In this document: in pieces, positions 1-8,830 of the stretch
Numbering within the stretch: the first letter of the stretch is position 1
Layout of the letters: the number at the start of each line of letters is the position of its first letter
From: Bacteroidota bacterium
GTDB taxonomy: Bacteria; Bacteroidota; Bacteroidia; Bacteroidales; UBA10428
Direction: 5' to 3'
NCBI GenBank assembly: GCA_023442525.1
Contig: JAEZZA010000031.1
Location: forward strand, 1-64,000
Length of the DNA: 64,000 bases
Made by a program: the position numbers and the translations under genes
Notes under the pieces: model-generated
What the model was told of the DNA's origin: nothing
Databases searched by the model: none
The model's input: the letters and a program-made list of their open reading frames with translations, nothing else

Positions 1-344
1 TCCGTCTCGTGCCTCGACTTCGCTCAGACAGCAGGCCGTAGGATATGGAATTTTTAATTTTGCTACCGCAATCTTCGTGGTAGCGTTGGTAAATCATCGC
101 ACGCCGGGCTTTCATGGACCAGAAGACTTAGGAGTTTGTGGCTGGTAGCAGTCTGGAGACTGCAAATACCGGCTTACACAAAAAGGTTCTCGCAGAAATC
201 GCTGAATATCGCAGATCTGCGCACGGGTTTAGTGCATGAGTTCTCCGCAGATGTTTCTGCGGTATTAAATTCTGCGTGATTCTGCGAGAAATTTTTTCCA
301 GGCGCGGGTAGCAGTCTGGAGACCGCGAGTGGTGGCTATTTATT
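1..344. repeat. Intergenic repeats, no gene
   Basis: No convincing gene is visible here. The stretch contains two copies of a hairpin-forming repeat, GCAGTCTGGAGACTGC at 148-163 (perfect 7-bp stem) and GCAGTCTGGAGACCGC at 311-326. Between them (about 185-300) are many short inverted CGCAG/CTGCG words. A third partial copy, GCAGTCTGGAGA, occurs at 25794-25805, so this looks like a dispersed intergenic repeat family of the host. A 153-codon open frame across 128-589 is judged spurious because it overlaps the bacterioferritin gene in another frame. Confidence 0.6.
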
Positions 345-842
345 TTACTCAGTCGGGCGGCCGGAGGCGATGTTCTTGCTGCGTTCAATAGATTGAAGGG
401 CCAGGTAGTTGTCGCCGAATTTTTCGAGGTTCTCCATTTCTTTATCAAACTGGTCGAAATGAGTTTCTTCTTCTTCAACCAAAAGTTCAAAGATTTTCTT
501 TGTGGCTGAATCAGCGTTCTTCGAGCATTCATTTGCCCAATTGTTGTAATCCCTGATGCTTTCCGTTTCCATCTTAGCTGCCGTCTCAAGCATCTTTTTT
601 ACATCGTGAATCTTCTGAACATCGTGTGCTGCATGCATATCCACTTCTCCCTTCAGGAAAAGCACTCTTTCGGCCAGTTTCTCAACATGCATCATCTCTT
701 CAATAGCTGTACGCCTGAACAGGTTTGACAAAAGTTCATAACCCAGATCATCACAATGAAAATGGAAATACATGTACTGATGTACAGCGGTCAATTCATC
801 GGCTACAGCCTTGTTCAGCAATTCAATGCTTTTTTCTTTCAT
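345..842 (-). CDS. bfr: Bacterioferritin-like protein
   Basis: The 165-aa protein is a ferritin-like four-helix protein that oxidises and stores iron, limiting Fenton chemistry in the cytoplasm. Di-iron ligands are visible: Glu16 in DELTAVHQY, the EEMMHVEKLAERVLFLKG block (Glu, the Met that binds heme in bacterioferritins, and His52), and a C-terminal EEEETHFDQF segment. Length and the ERxLFLxG signature match bacterioferritin rather than ferritin or Dps. It lies 28 bases downstream of katG on the same strand, so it is probably the last gene of the perR-DUF454-katG operon. Heme content cannot be judged from sequence alone. Confidence 0.85.
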   Translation of the reverse strand: MKEKSIELLNKAVADELTAVHQYMYFHFHCDDLGYELLSNLFRRTAIEEMMHVEKLAERVLFLKGEVDMHAAHDVQKIHDVKKMLETAAKMETESIRDYNNWANECSKNADSATKKIFELLVEEEETHFDQFDKEMENLEKFGDNYLALQSIERSKNIASGRPTE

Positions 843-870
843 TTTACTTGTAAATTATGTTGTTAAAAAA

Positions 871-3063
871 TCAATTCAAGTCAAACCGGTCAAGGTTCAT
901 TACTTTAGCCCATGCTGCTACAAAATCCTTCACGAATTTTTCGCGCGCATCGAAACTTCCATAGACTTCGGCGAGGGCTCTTAACTCTGAACTGGAGCCG
1001 AAAATCAGATCAACCCGTGTTGCGGTCCATTTAACTTTTCCATTTTTCCGGTCTCTGCCTTCAAACAATTCCCTGTCTTCAGTAACAGGAGTCCAGACCG
1101 TATTCATATCGAGTAAATTTATGAAAAAATCGTTGGACAATACACCCGGTTTGTCAGTAAAAATGCCATGTTTTGAATTATCATAGTTTGCATCAAGAGC
1201 TCTCATGCCGCCTATCAACACCGTCATTTCCGGAGGGGTTAGTGTGAGCAGATTTGCCTTATCAACGAGCAATTCCTCAGTTGGAATTCTGAACTTCTTC
1301 TTTAAGAAATTCCTGAATCCGTCAGCTGCGGGTTCCATCACTCTGAACGATTCCACGTCTGTTTGCTCCTGTGATGCATCGGTACGACCGGGAACAAATG
1401 GTACTTTTACTGAAACACCTGCATCTTTGGCAGCCTTTTCAACACCAGCACAACCGGCCAACACAATCACGTCGGCCAGTGATATCTTTTTCCCGTCTGT
1501 CTGTGCCTGGTTGTATTCACTCTGAATAGCAGTCAGTGTTTTCAGAATTTTTGCCAGTTGCGGCGGGTTGTTCACAGCCCAGTCCTTTTGAGGTTCTAAA
1601 CGAATGCGTGCTCCATTGGCGCCACCACGCTTGTCGGATCCCCTGAAAGTAGAAGCTGATGCCCATGCAACTGATACCAGCTGAGAAACGGAAAGCCCCG
1701 ATGCCAGAAGTTTGGATTTTAATTCCTCCACATCCTTTTCATCAACCAGCTTATGATCTACTGCCGGTACCGGATCCTGCCATACTAATTCTTCTGCGGG
1801 AACTTCGGGTCCGAGATAGCGTGAGCGGGGACCCATATCTCTGTGGGTTAATTTAAACCATGCTCTTGCAAAAGCATCGGCAAATTCAAGGGGATGCTCA
1901 TAGAATCGCCTGGAGATCTTTTCATAAACCGGATCGAAACGCAATGCAAGGTCGGTTGTAAGCATGGTTACAGTATGCTTTTTTGACGGATCATGGGCAT
2001 CGGGAACGGTAACGTTAGGATTTTTGGATACCCACTGATGTGCGTCGGCCGGGCTTTTTGTCAACTCCCATTCGCAATTAAACAGGTTATCGAAGAAGTA
2101 ATAGCTCCATTTTGCCGGTGTCTGGGTCCACGTTACTTCCAGTCCGCTTGTTATAGCATCTCCGGCTTTTCCGCTTCCGTAACTGCTTTTCCAGCCCAAT
2201 CCCTGTTCTTCAATTGGTGCGGCTTCGGGCTCCGGTCCCACATGGGTGGAAGGACCTGCGCCGTGAGTTTTTCCAAAAGTATGGCCGCCGGCAATCAACG
2301 CCACGGTTTCCTCATCATTCATGGCCATACGGGCAAAGGTATTCCTGATATCTTTTGCGGCAGCCACGGGGTCGGGATTACCGTTGGGTCCCTCGGGATT
2401 CACATAAATCAGTCCCATTTGAATGGCAGCCAGGGGATTATCGGCCTCCATATCTTCGAGGTTACGCTGGGCGTTTTCGAGCCATTTGCTTTCCGTGCCC
2501 CAGTAAATATCTTCCTGTGGTTCCCAGACATCTTCGCGGCCACCGCCAAATCCGAATGTTTTGAATCCCATGGATTCCAGAGCCACATTTCCGGCCAGAA
2601 TCATTAAATCGGCCCAGGATATTTTCTTTCCATATTTTTGTTTAATAGGCCACAGCAGGCGCCTGGCTTTATCGAGGTTAACATTGTCGGGCCAGCTGTT
2701 GAGCGGTGCAAAACGTTGCTGACCGCCGCCGGCTCCGCCGCGACCGTCGCCAATACGGTAAGTGCCGGCACTGTGCCATGCCATACGAATGAAAAGCGGT
2801 CCGTAATGTCCAAAGTCCGCAGGCCACCAGTCCTGTGAATCGGTCATTAATTTATGTAAATCTGCTTTTAATGCTTTCAGATCGAGACTCTTAAATTCTT
2901 CTGCGTAATTAAAGTCTTTACCCATGGGATCCGACTTTGAAGAATGCTGACGCAGAATGCTGAGATTGAGTTGGGTTGGCCACCAATCCTTGTTACGTGT
3001 TCCGGACTGTTTGATATTGTGACCGCCAGCACCGGTTACAGGACATTTACCGTTATTTTCCAT
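871..3063 (-). CDS. katG: Catalase-peroxidase KatG
   Basis: Full-length (730 aa) bifunctional heme enzyme that dismutates and reduces hydrogen peroxide. The active N-terminal half carries the distal triad Arg93-Trp96-His97 in FIRMAWHSAGTYR, the segment LIYVNPEGPNG holding the Tyr of the Met-Tyr-Trp adduct, and the proximal His in ALIAGGHTFGKTHG. The C-terminal half is the usual degenerate second peroxidase domain. The start codon at 3063 lies only 5 bases below the DUF454 gene, which implies co-transcription from the perR promoter. With perR and bfr alongside, peroxide induction is the likely control. No truncation is seen. Confidence 0.97.
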   Translation of the reverse strand: MENNGKCPVTGAGGHNIKQSGTRNKDWWPTQLNLSILRQHSSKSDPMGKDFNYAEEFKSLDLKALKADLHKLMTDSQDWWPADFGHYGPLFIRMAWHSAGTYRIGDGRGGAGGGQQRFAPLNSWPDNVNLDKARRLLWPIKQKYGKKISWADLMILAGNVALESMGFKTFGFGGGREDVWEPQEDIYWGTESKWLENAQRNLEDMEADNPLAAIQMGLIYVNPEGPNGNPDPVAAAKDIRNTFARMAMNDEETVALIAGGHTFGKTHGAGPSTHVGPEPEAAPIEEQGLGWKSSYGSGKAGDAITSGLEVTWTQTPAKWSYYFFDNLFNCEWELTKSPADAHQWVSKNPNVTVPDAHDPSKKHTVTMLTTDLALRFDPVYEKISRRFYEHPLEFADAFARAWFKLTHRDMGPRSRYLGPEVPAEELVWQDPVPAVDHKLVDEKDVEELKSKLLASGLSVSQLVSVAWASASTFRGSDKRGGANGARIRLEPQKDWAVNNPPQLAKILKTLTAIQSEYNQAQTDGKKISLADVIVLAGCAGVEKAAKDAGVSVKVPFVPGRTDASQEQTDVESFRVMEPAADGFRNFLKKKFRIPTEELLVDKANLLTLTPPEMTVLIGGMRALDANYDNSKHGIFTDKPGVLSNDFFINLLDMNTVWTPVTEDRELFEGRDRKNGKVKWTATRVDLIFGSSSELRALAEVYGSFDAREKFVKDFVAAWAKVMNLDRFDLN

Positions 3064-3068
3064 AATAT

Positions 3069-3470
3069 TTAGGTATGATTATTATTATTAATATTAATAC
3101 TTTCTACTGTTGGTACTACCTTGCCCATAACATAAGTACCCGTGAGACCTGCCACCACAACGATAATTTTGGCAATATCCGCGGGTATGAAGAATACACA
3201 AGAAACGGTGATCATGGTCCACATCAACAGGATAACGGAAATTTTATTCCGCTTTGTCATTCCTTTGTTTTTCCGGTAATTCGAAATGTACCTGTTAATC
3301 AGTTTATATTCCATGAACTTATTGTAGAGCTTGTCGGAACCTCTCAGATACAATCCTGCAGTGAGCAAGAGAAACGGAGTGGTGGGCAGTCCCGGAATAA
3401 CAATACCTGCCAGTCCTAAAATCAGTGAGAGCGTTCCTGCTATAATCAGCAATATTTTTATGAGATCCAT
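3069..3470 (-). CDS. DUF454 (YbaN-like) small membrane protein
   Basis: This 133-aa protein has three to four hydrophobic segments: residues 5-30 with GIVIPGLPTTPFLLLTAGLYLRGS, then about 78-95 and 100-120. The PGLPTTPFLLL block followed by a short basic loop is typical of the DUF454/YbaN inner-membrane family, whose function is unknown. It sits between perR (5-base gap) and katG (5-base gap), so it is co-expressed with peroxide-defence genes. A role in heme or iron handling would be inference from neighbours only. Confidence 0.8.
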   Translation of the reverse strand: MDLIKILLIIAGTLSLILGLAGIVIPGLPTTPFLLLTAGLYLRGSDKLYNKFMEYKLINRYISNYRKNKGMTKRNKISVILLMWTMITVSCVFFIPADIAKIIVVVAGLTGTYVMGKVVPTVESININNNNHT

Positions 3471-3475
3471 TTTTG

Positions 3476-3901
3476 TTACGCGTGATCCTGTTCGTATTTA
3501 CCAATAATTTGCAGTTTGATATCTTCGATCCGGAAATTCGGTATTTTCTTTTCACTGAAATACTTCTCAAGCAGATCGTTTAATTCACAGTCGACATAGT
3601 CTTCAATTTTTTTCGAATCGACACAATATAAGTGGTGATGACTGTGCATGATGGAGTCGTACCGCATGATATCTTCATCAGTTTTTACCTTGCTGATCAG
3701 ATTGTTCTCGACAAGTGTATCCAAAACTTTGTATACTGTGGCAACAGCAATATGGGGGTGGTTTTTTCTGATATATTCAATGATATTGTCAGCCGTGGGA
3801 TGATTGTTGAGTTGAACAATGGCATCGTATACGGCAATTCTCTGGGGCGTGACTTTTAACCCTTTGTCAATCAGTTTACTGCTGATTTTATCAGCTTTCA
3901 T
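3476..3901 (-). CDS. perR: PerR-type peroxide-sensing Fur family repressor
   Basis: The 141-aa protein has an N-terminal winged helix (LKVTPQRIAVYDAI, HPTADNIIEYI, ATVYKVLDTLVE) and a C-terminal metal domain. All five residues that bind the regulatory metal in Bacillus PerR can be aligned: His34, Asp82, His88, His90 and Asp101. The Asp at the last position, instead of Glu, separates PerR from Fur. The structural-zinc cysteines are largely missing: only Cys93 of the first CxxC remains and there is no C-terminal CxxC. I chose the ATG at 3901; a frame extending to 4132 only translates intergenic repeats as HETG motifs. First gene of the katG-bfr operon. Confidence 0.82.
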   Translation of the reverse strand: MKADKISSKLIDKGLKVTPQRIAVYDAIVQLNNHPTADNIIEYIRKNHPHIAVATVYKVLDTLVENNLISKVKTDEDIMRYDSIMHSHHHLYCVDSKKIEDYVDCELNDLLEKYFSEKKIPNFRIEDIKLQIIGKYEQDHA

Positions 3902-3917
3902 TATAAGGATTGTTAAG

Positions 3918-3932
3918 AGAGAATTATTCTCA
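3918..3932. promoter_or_regulatory. Candidate PerR/Fur box
   Basis: AGAGAATTATTCTCA contains the 13-base palindrome GAGAAT-T-ATTCTC, a 7-1-7 arrangement like the PerR/Fur box, matching TGATAAT at five of seven positions in each arm. It lies 16 bases before the perR start codon. This fits autoregulation of perR and peroxide control of the whole operon. Assignment rests on the palindrome and position only. Confidence 0.6.
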
Positions 3933-4063
3933 TTTAATAATAAGTAAAGGTAGGTTATTTTAGGTTTACCACCAAGGGAAATTATAATTTTTGATGGAAT
4001 TTTTTTTACACACGAAGGAGACACAGCCGGTGGTTTCACCCCCGAACCCCCGACTTCATTCTT

Positions 4064-4138
4064 GCAGGCTTCGCCTGTTTCATGGGCAAAGCCCGTTTCA
4101 TGGGTTGTACCCGTTTCATGCGCTTCGCGCATTTCATT
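4064..4138. repeat. Tandem hairpins joined by GTTTCATG
   Basis: Four short inverted repeats are strung together: GGCTTCGCC, GGGCAAAGCCC, GGGTTGTACCC and GCGCTTCGCGC. The linker between them is (C)GTTTCATG or a close variant. A related three-unit array occurs at 25720-25780 with different hairpin sequences but the same linker. The hairpin arms vary while the linker is constant. This is unlike a CRISPR array, whose repeats are longer and whose spacers do not form hairpins. Confidence 0.65.
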
Positions 4139-4159
4139 AGACTGTATGAATGCAAAACT

Positions 4160-4699
4160 TCACATGGTTTGCGAAGAACAGGCCAGTTCAAGTTCACTGA
4201 ATATGGATATTATAAAATCGTATCCTTTATTTACTTCATCGGACCAGTCGTTCTGCTGGAGGGTTCGAATGGATTGCATTGCGGTTTTCATGTCTTCGAA
4301 GTCGTACATTTTTCCACCGGACGGAACCGCTTTTTTCATCATTTGTCCGCCGAACATTAATGCCAGGTAATTCAGGTATATATGAGGCAGAACCTGCTGA
4401 TAATTGAGGCTATTAAGATATTCCACATAGGAACTGGTAGCACTGAGGATTTTGTTATTGTGAAATCCTTTGGTATTTAATTCAGCAATATCGCTTTCAA
4501 TATTCGCTGTTCGGGCAAGCTTACTAAATGGAAGACCGATTTTTTCAATAGTCCTGAATATATGAAGTTGTTGAATGAGATATAGTAAATATTCGTTAAC
4601 GCTGAGCTGGCTGTTTATCATTCTCATATTAAACGGCATTCTTTCAGCTTGTTTATGTTTGATGACTGTTGCGTCTTTCAGGGCTATGTTATTGTCCAT
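4160..4699 (-). CDS. Heme oxygenase-like protein
   Basis: The 179-aa all-helical protein resembles biliverdin-forming heme oxygenases, which open the heme ring and release Fe2+ and CO. Visible signatures are the N-terminal HKQAERMPFN (proximal His followed by the AE pair) and the distal-helix block YLNYLALMFGGQMMKK, equivalent to the Gly-rich GGQ heme-binding turn. It is transcribed like the perR operon but separated from it by the repeat array, so it may have its own promoter. Proximity to katG, perR and bfr fits heme/iron recycling under oxidative stress. Activity is inferred. Confidence 0.75.
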   Translation of the reverse strand: MDNNIALKDATVIKHKQAERMPFNMRMINSQLSVNEYLLYLIQQLHIFRTIEKIGLPFSKLARTANIESDIAELNTKGFHNNKILSATSSYVEYLNSLNYQQVLPHIYLNYLALMFGGQMMKKAVPSGGKMYDFEDMKTAMQSIRTLQQNDWSDEVNKGYDFIISIFSELELACSSQTM

Positions 4700-4926
4700 T
4701 GATTCCGATTTAATATTTGTTACTTCATAACAGAGCGGATTTCATTTGGTTCAAGCAAATTAGATACCGTGGCTTCGCTGCCGAAGGCGCTGCTGCCTGA
4801 TCTGCTGCTCGACTGGCTGCCTGACTGGATGTTCGACTTATACTGACAATTATCTTAATTTCTGCGTTGGCATTTTCCTATTTTTGATTATTCCTCAATT
4901 GCGGGGAGTGAATAAATCGCTGATTT

Positions 4927-6990
4927 ATGATCAACCAATCACTACTGAATCCTTCCAGCATTGCCGTCATCGGAGGGTCGAACAATATTCGTAAACCCGG
5001 CGGCAGAATAATCATGAATATTCTTGCCGGTGATTACAAAGGCAGTTTATATGTAGTAAATCCCAAAGATGACCTGGTTCAGGGAATCAAAGCCTTTCAC
5101 AGTACAACTGATTTACCCGAGACCGATCTGGCTATTCTTGCCATACCTGCTTCCAACTGTCCCGAAACCGTTAGAATTCTCGCCGAAACCAGGAATACAC
5201 GGGCGTTTATTATCCTCTCGGCCGGTTTCAGTGAGGACAGTGAAGAAGGCCGGAAGCTTGAAAATGAAGTTGTGGAGATCTTAAACCGTGTGGATGGCTG
5301 CCTGATTGGTCCAAACTGTATCGGCGTGATCACCCCGGCATATAACGGTGTATTTACAACTCCTGTTCCGCGTTTGAGTCCTTTAGGATGCGATTTTGCC
5401 TCGGGATCGGGTGCAACGGCAGTGTTTATTATAGAATCATCTCTGCCAAAGGGACTGACTTTCTCGAGTGTTTATTCCGTCGGGAATTCAGCTCAGACAG
5501 GGATTGAAGACATCCTGGAATACTGGGACAACACTTACGAAGCCGGAGTGAGCTCACCTATTAAATTATTGTATATAGAAAACATAAAAGATCCCGACAG
5601 GCTGCTGCATCATGCCTCATCATTAATCCGCAAAGGTTGCAGGATTGCGGCCATAAAAGCGGGAACCACCGAGGCCGGAAGCCGTGCTGCCAGCTCGCAT
5701 ACCGGCGCCCTGGCATCAGCCGATTCAGCCGTGGAGGCTTTATTCCGCAAAGCCGGAATAGTGAGATGTTTCGGAAGAGAGGAACTTACCACAGTCGCCT
5801 CTGTATTCACTCATAAGGCACTTCGGGGACGAAACTTTGCCATTATTACCCACGCCGGCGGTCCCGCAGTAATGCTTACCGACGCTCTTTCGGCCGGGGG
5901 AATGAATATACCACGCATCACCGGCGACGACCAGGTGAAAATCCAGGCCATGATGAACCCGGGCGCTTCGGCCGGCAATCCGATCGATTTAATTGCCACG
6001 GCCACGGCAGAACAACTTGAACATGTAATTGACTATGTCGACCATAATCTGTCAGCAATCGATACCATCATTGTTATTTTCGGCAGCAACGGTCTCAATA
6101 ATATTAAGGAAATCTATGAACTTCTTCATCGCAAGATCAGAGAGTGTTCGAAACCTGTGTTGCCCATTCTGCCATCTGTAACCAGTTCCCACGAAGAGCT
6201 GGAATATTTCATGGGTATGGGTAATATAAACTTCCCCGATGAAGTAGTACTGGGCAGGGCATTGGCAAAAATTGTAAACACACCTTATCCAGCCGAAGAG
6301 AGAATTGTATTTGAAGATGTGAATATCCCATTGATCCGGAAAATCATCGATCAATCCACCGACGGATATCTCCCGCCCGACGTAATTCAGCAATTACTCG
6401 GTGCTGCCGGCATACCCATGGTGAATGAGGCTATGGCAACCACCGTGATGGAACTGAAAATGGCGGCAGAAAAAATAGGCTTTCCTATGGCTCTGAAGGT
6501 GGTGGGACCGGTTCACAAATCCGATGTCGGAGGAGTAACCCTGAATGTTAAATCGGAAGAACATCTCTTTGCCGAATTCAATCGAATGATCCGCATTAAA
6601 GATGTCAAGGGTGTTCTGATGCAGCGATTGGTTGAAGGTACTGAACTGTTTATTGGTGCAACCTATGAACCGCGGTTCGGACATGTGATCCTTTGCGGTT
6701 TGGGAGGAATTTTTGTTGAGGTGCTGGGTGATGTTTCGTCGGGACTTGCTCCACTTAACCAGGAGGAAGCACTTTCGATGATCCGAAGCCTGAGGGTATA
6801 CCGGATCATCAAGGGTATGCGGGGCAAGCCGGGAATAAACGAGGAGAAATTCGCGGAAATCATTGTGAGATTATCCACCTTGTTACGGTTTGCAACAGAA
6901 ATTAAAGAAATGGACCTGAACCCGCTAATCGGCAATCCTGACGAGATAACCGTGGTTGATGCAAGGATCCGGGTCGGGCGTAATGAGTAA
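4927..6990 (+). CDS. ADP-forming acetate/acyl-CoA synthetase, fused alpha-beta
   Basis: The 687-aa enzyme converts acyl-CoA + ADP + Pi to acid + CoA + ATP (or the reverse). Domain order is a CoA-binding Rossmann domain (about 1-130, SIAVIGGSNNIRKPGG), succinyl-CoA-ligase-like domains with the phospho-acceptor His in AASSHTGALAS (about residue 258), and a C-terminal ATP-grasp domain (about 470-687, FPMALKVVGPVHKSDVGGV). Fused alpha and beta parts are common for this family. It opens a run of plus-strand genes for 2-oxoacid oxidation, so its probable role is substrate-level phosphorylation from acyl-CoA made by the downstream ferredoxin oxidoreductase. The preferred acyl group cannot be read from sequence. 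Confidence 0.9.
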   Translation: MINQSLLNPSSIAVIGGSNNIRKPGGRIIMNILAGDYKGSLYVVNPKDDLVQGIKAFHSTTDLPETDLAILAIPASNCPETVRILAETRNTRAFIILSAGFSEDSEEGRKLENEVVEILNRVDGCLIGPNCIGVITPAYNGVFTTPVPRLSPLGCDFASGSGATAVFIIESSLPKGLTFSSVYSVGNSAQTGIEDILEYWDNTYEAGVSSPIKLLYIENIKDPDRLLHHASSLIRKGCRIAAIKAGTTEAGSRAASSHTGALASADSAVEALFRKAGIVRCFGREELTTVASVFTHKALRGRNFAIITHAGGPAVMLTDALSAGGMNIPRITGDDQVKIQAMMNPGASAGNPIDLIATATAEQLEHVIDYVDHNLSAIDTIIVIFGSNGLNNIKEIYELLHRKIRECSKPVLPILPSVTSSHEELEYFMGMGNINFPDEVVLGRALAKIVNTPYPAEERIVFEDVNIPLIRKIIDQSTDGYLPPDVIQQLLGAAGIPMVNEAMATTVMELKMAAEKIGFPMALKVVGPVHKSDVGGVTLNVKSEEHLFAEFNRMIRIKDVKGVLMQRLVEGTELFIGATYEPRFGHVILCGLGGIFVEVLGDVSSGLAPLNQEEALSMIRSLRVYRIIKGMRGKPGINEEKFAEIIVRLSTLLRFATEIKEMDLNPLIGNPDEITVVDARIRVGRNE

Positions 6991-7096
6991 GACTGAAAGA
7001 GCAGTGATGATGTTTATGAATGGATGAACCATTTTTTATTTATATTCGAAGGTTTTTAATATATATTTAAAATTATACATCATACATCAACACTCC

Positions 7097-7522
7097 ATGA
7101 TCATACATCAGTTATCCGTATTTCTCGAAAATAAATCGGGGCGTCTGACCGAAGTGCTTGAGGCATTAGGAGAAGAGCAAATAAAAATTACTGCTCTTAG
7201 TGTTGCCGATACCAGCGAATTTGGTATACTCAGAATGATCGTATCGGATCCTGAAAAGGCAAAAGAAGTTCTGAAAAACCGTCACTTCACGGTAAATCTG
7301 ACGGAAGTGATATCGATTATGGCGCCAAACGAAGCCAAATACTACGCCAAGGCACTCCGGATAATTTCCGACCTGGATATCAGCGTTGAGTACACCTATG
7401 CCTTTTCGAAGGGAGAGACATCGGTAATTATCCTGCGATGCAGTAATACTGAATCAGCCATCAAAGCGCTGAAGGAACACGAAATGGATTTGATAAAGGC
7501 AAGCGATCTATACAAATTATAG
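7097..7522 (+). CDS. Tandem ACT-domain protein
   Basis: The 141-aa protein consists of two ACT folds: residues 1-70 (IHQLSVFLENKSGRLTEVLEALGEE) and about 72-141. ACT domains bind amino acids and regulate enzymes allosterically. It is 3 bases upstream of the PaaK-type ligase gene, a pairing frequent in anaerobes. The likely job is sensing an amino acid or related ligand for the ligase or pathway. No catalytic domain is attached. Confidence 0.85.
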   Translation: MIIHQLSVFLENKSGRLTEVLEALGEEQIKITALSVADTSEFGILRMIVSDPEKAKEVLKNRHFTVNLTEVISIMAPNEAKYYAKALRIISDLDISVEYTYAFSKGETSVIILRCSNTESAIKALKEHEMDLIKASDLYKL

Positions 7523-7525
7523 CAC

Positions 7526-8830
7526 ATGGAAATCTGGAACAGGCATTTTGAATGTATGGATCGGACTGAACTTAAGAAAGTTCAGAGCGAAAGACTTAGA
7601 GAAACTGTTGAAAGAGTGTATTTCAACGTTCCCTATTACCGCAATAAGATGCAAGAAGCCGGACTGGGGCCCGAAAGTATTCGCACCACCGATGATCTGC
7701 GTAAATTACCGTTCACTACCAAACAAGATCTGAGGGACAACTATCCCTTTGGTTTGTTTGCTGTGCCGATGAGCGAGATCGTGAGGGTTCATGCCTCATC
7801 GGGAACAACCGGCAAGGCCACAGTGGTGGGTTATACACGAAGAGATATTTCAACCTGGTCGGAGGTTATGGCCCGAACGCTTACCTGCGCGGGCGCCGAT
7901 AGGAACGATTTTATCCATGTGGCCTATGGTTACGGATTGTTTACCGGCGGGCTGGGATTACATTACGGCGGAGAAAAGATTGGGGCATCCGTTATCCCGG
8001 TGTCCGGCGGAAATACCATCAGGCAGCTTCAATTGCTTGTTGATTTCGGAAGCACGGTGCTGGCGTGTACACCATCGTATGCGTTGTTTTTGGCCGAAGC
8101 CATTGAGGAAGCCCATCTGAAACGTGAAGATCTCAAACTCAGGGTAGGGGTTTTTGGTGCCGAACCCTGGACGGAAAACATGAGGCGCGAAATTGAAAAC
8201 AAGCTTCATATTAAAGCAATTGATATTTACGGTCTGAGTGAAGTTATTGGTCCCGGTGTGGCCAGTGAATGTTTGGTGCAGGAAGGACTACATATCAGCG
8301 AGGATCACTTTTATCCCGAAATTATCGACCCGGTTACGCTTGAGGTCTTGCCCGAAGGTGCCGTCGGTGAGCTGGTATTTACAACCATTACCAAAGAGGG
8401 ATTGCCCCTCATCCGTTATCGCACGCGCGACCTGACCCGATTGAACTATGAAAGATGCAAATGTGGCCGAACCATGGTACGAATGGAGAAATGTCTGGGC
8501 CGCAGTGATGATATGCTGATAATCCGCGGAGTAAACCTTTTCCCGTCGCAGGTTGAAAGTGTGCTTCTGGAGATGAGTGAAATCAAGCCGCATTACCTGT
8601 TGATCGTTGACCGTGTAAACAACCTGGATACGCTGGAATTAAAGGTTGAGGTTGACGAGGCATTCTTCCAGGATAAGATCAGCCAGTTGGAAAACCTGAG
8701 GCAGAAAATACAGACCAACCTGGAAAGTGCATTAGGACTTGGCATTAAGGTTAACCTGGTTGAGCCCAAATCAATTGAACGCAGCGAAGGAAAATCGAAA
8801 CGAGTGCTCGATAAAAGAAAACTAAACTAA
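7526..8830 (+). CDS. paaK: Phenylacetate-CoA ligase family enzyme
   Basis: The 434-aa AMP-forming ligase activates an aryl acid with ATP and CoA. The P-loop HASSGTTGKATVVGYT (about residues 90-105), YGLSEVIGPGVASEC, and the C-terminal RSDDMLIIRGVNLFPSQVE hinge are those of PaaK enzymes, as is the length. Its stop overlaps the start of the aminotransferase gene by one base, and the ACT gene is just upstream, so the three form an operon. In anaerobes such ligases accompany 2-oxoacid oxidoreductases that yield arylacetates. The substrate is most likely phenylacetate or indoleacetate, but this is inference. Confidence 0.88.
   Translation: MEIWNRHFECMDRTELKKVQSERLRETVERVYFNVPYYRNKMQEAGLGPESIRTTDDLRKLPFTTKQDLRDNYPFGLFAVPMSEIVRVHASSGTTGKATVVGYTRRDISTWSEVMARTLTCAGADRNDFIHVAYGYGLFTGGLGLHYGGEKIGASVIPVSGGNTIRQLQLLVDFGSTVLACTPSYALFLAEAIEEAHLKREDLKLRVGVFGAEPWTENMRREIENKLHIKAIDIYGLSEVIGPGVASECLVQEGLHISEDHFYPEIIDPVTLEVLPEGAVGELVFTTITKEGLPLIRYRTRDLTRLNYERCKCGRTMVRMEKCLGRSDDMLIIRGVNLFPSQVESVLLEMSEIKPHYLLIVDRVNNLDTLELKVEVDEAFFQDKISQLENLRQKIQTNLESALGLGIKVNLVEPKSIERSEGKSKRVLDKRKLN

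Noticed and set aside
1205..2607. Plus-strand open frames up to 204 codons inside katG
   Set aside because: They are antisense shadows of a highly conserved katG sequence.
3902..4132. N-terminal extension of PerR with repeated HETG motifs
   Set aside because: It is translation of the GTTTCATG hairpin repeats and runs over the promoter and PerR box; the ATG at 3901 starts a normal PerR.
4064..4138. CRISPR array
   Set aside because: The constant part is only about 8 bases, the variable parts are hairpins of 9-11 bases, and no cas gene is near.
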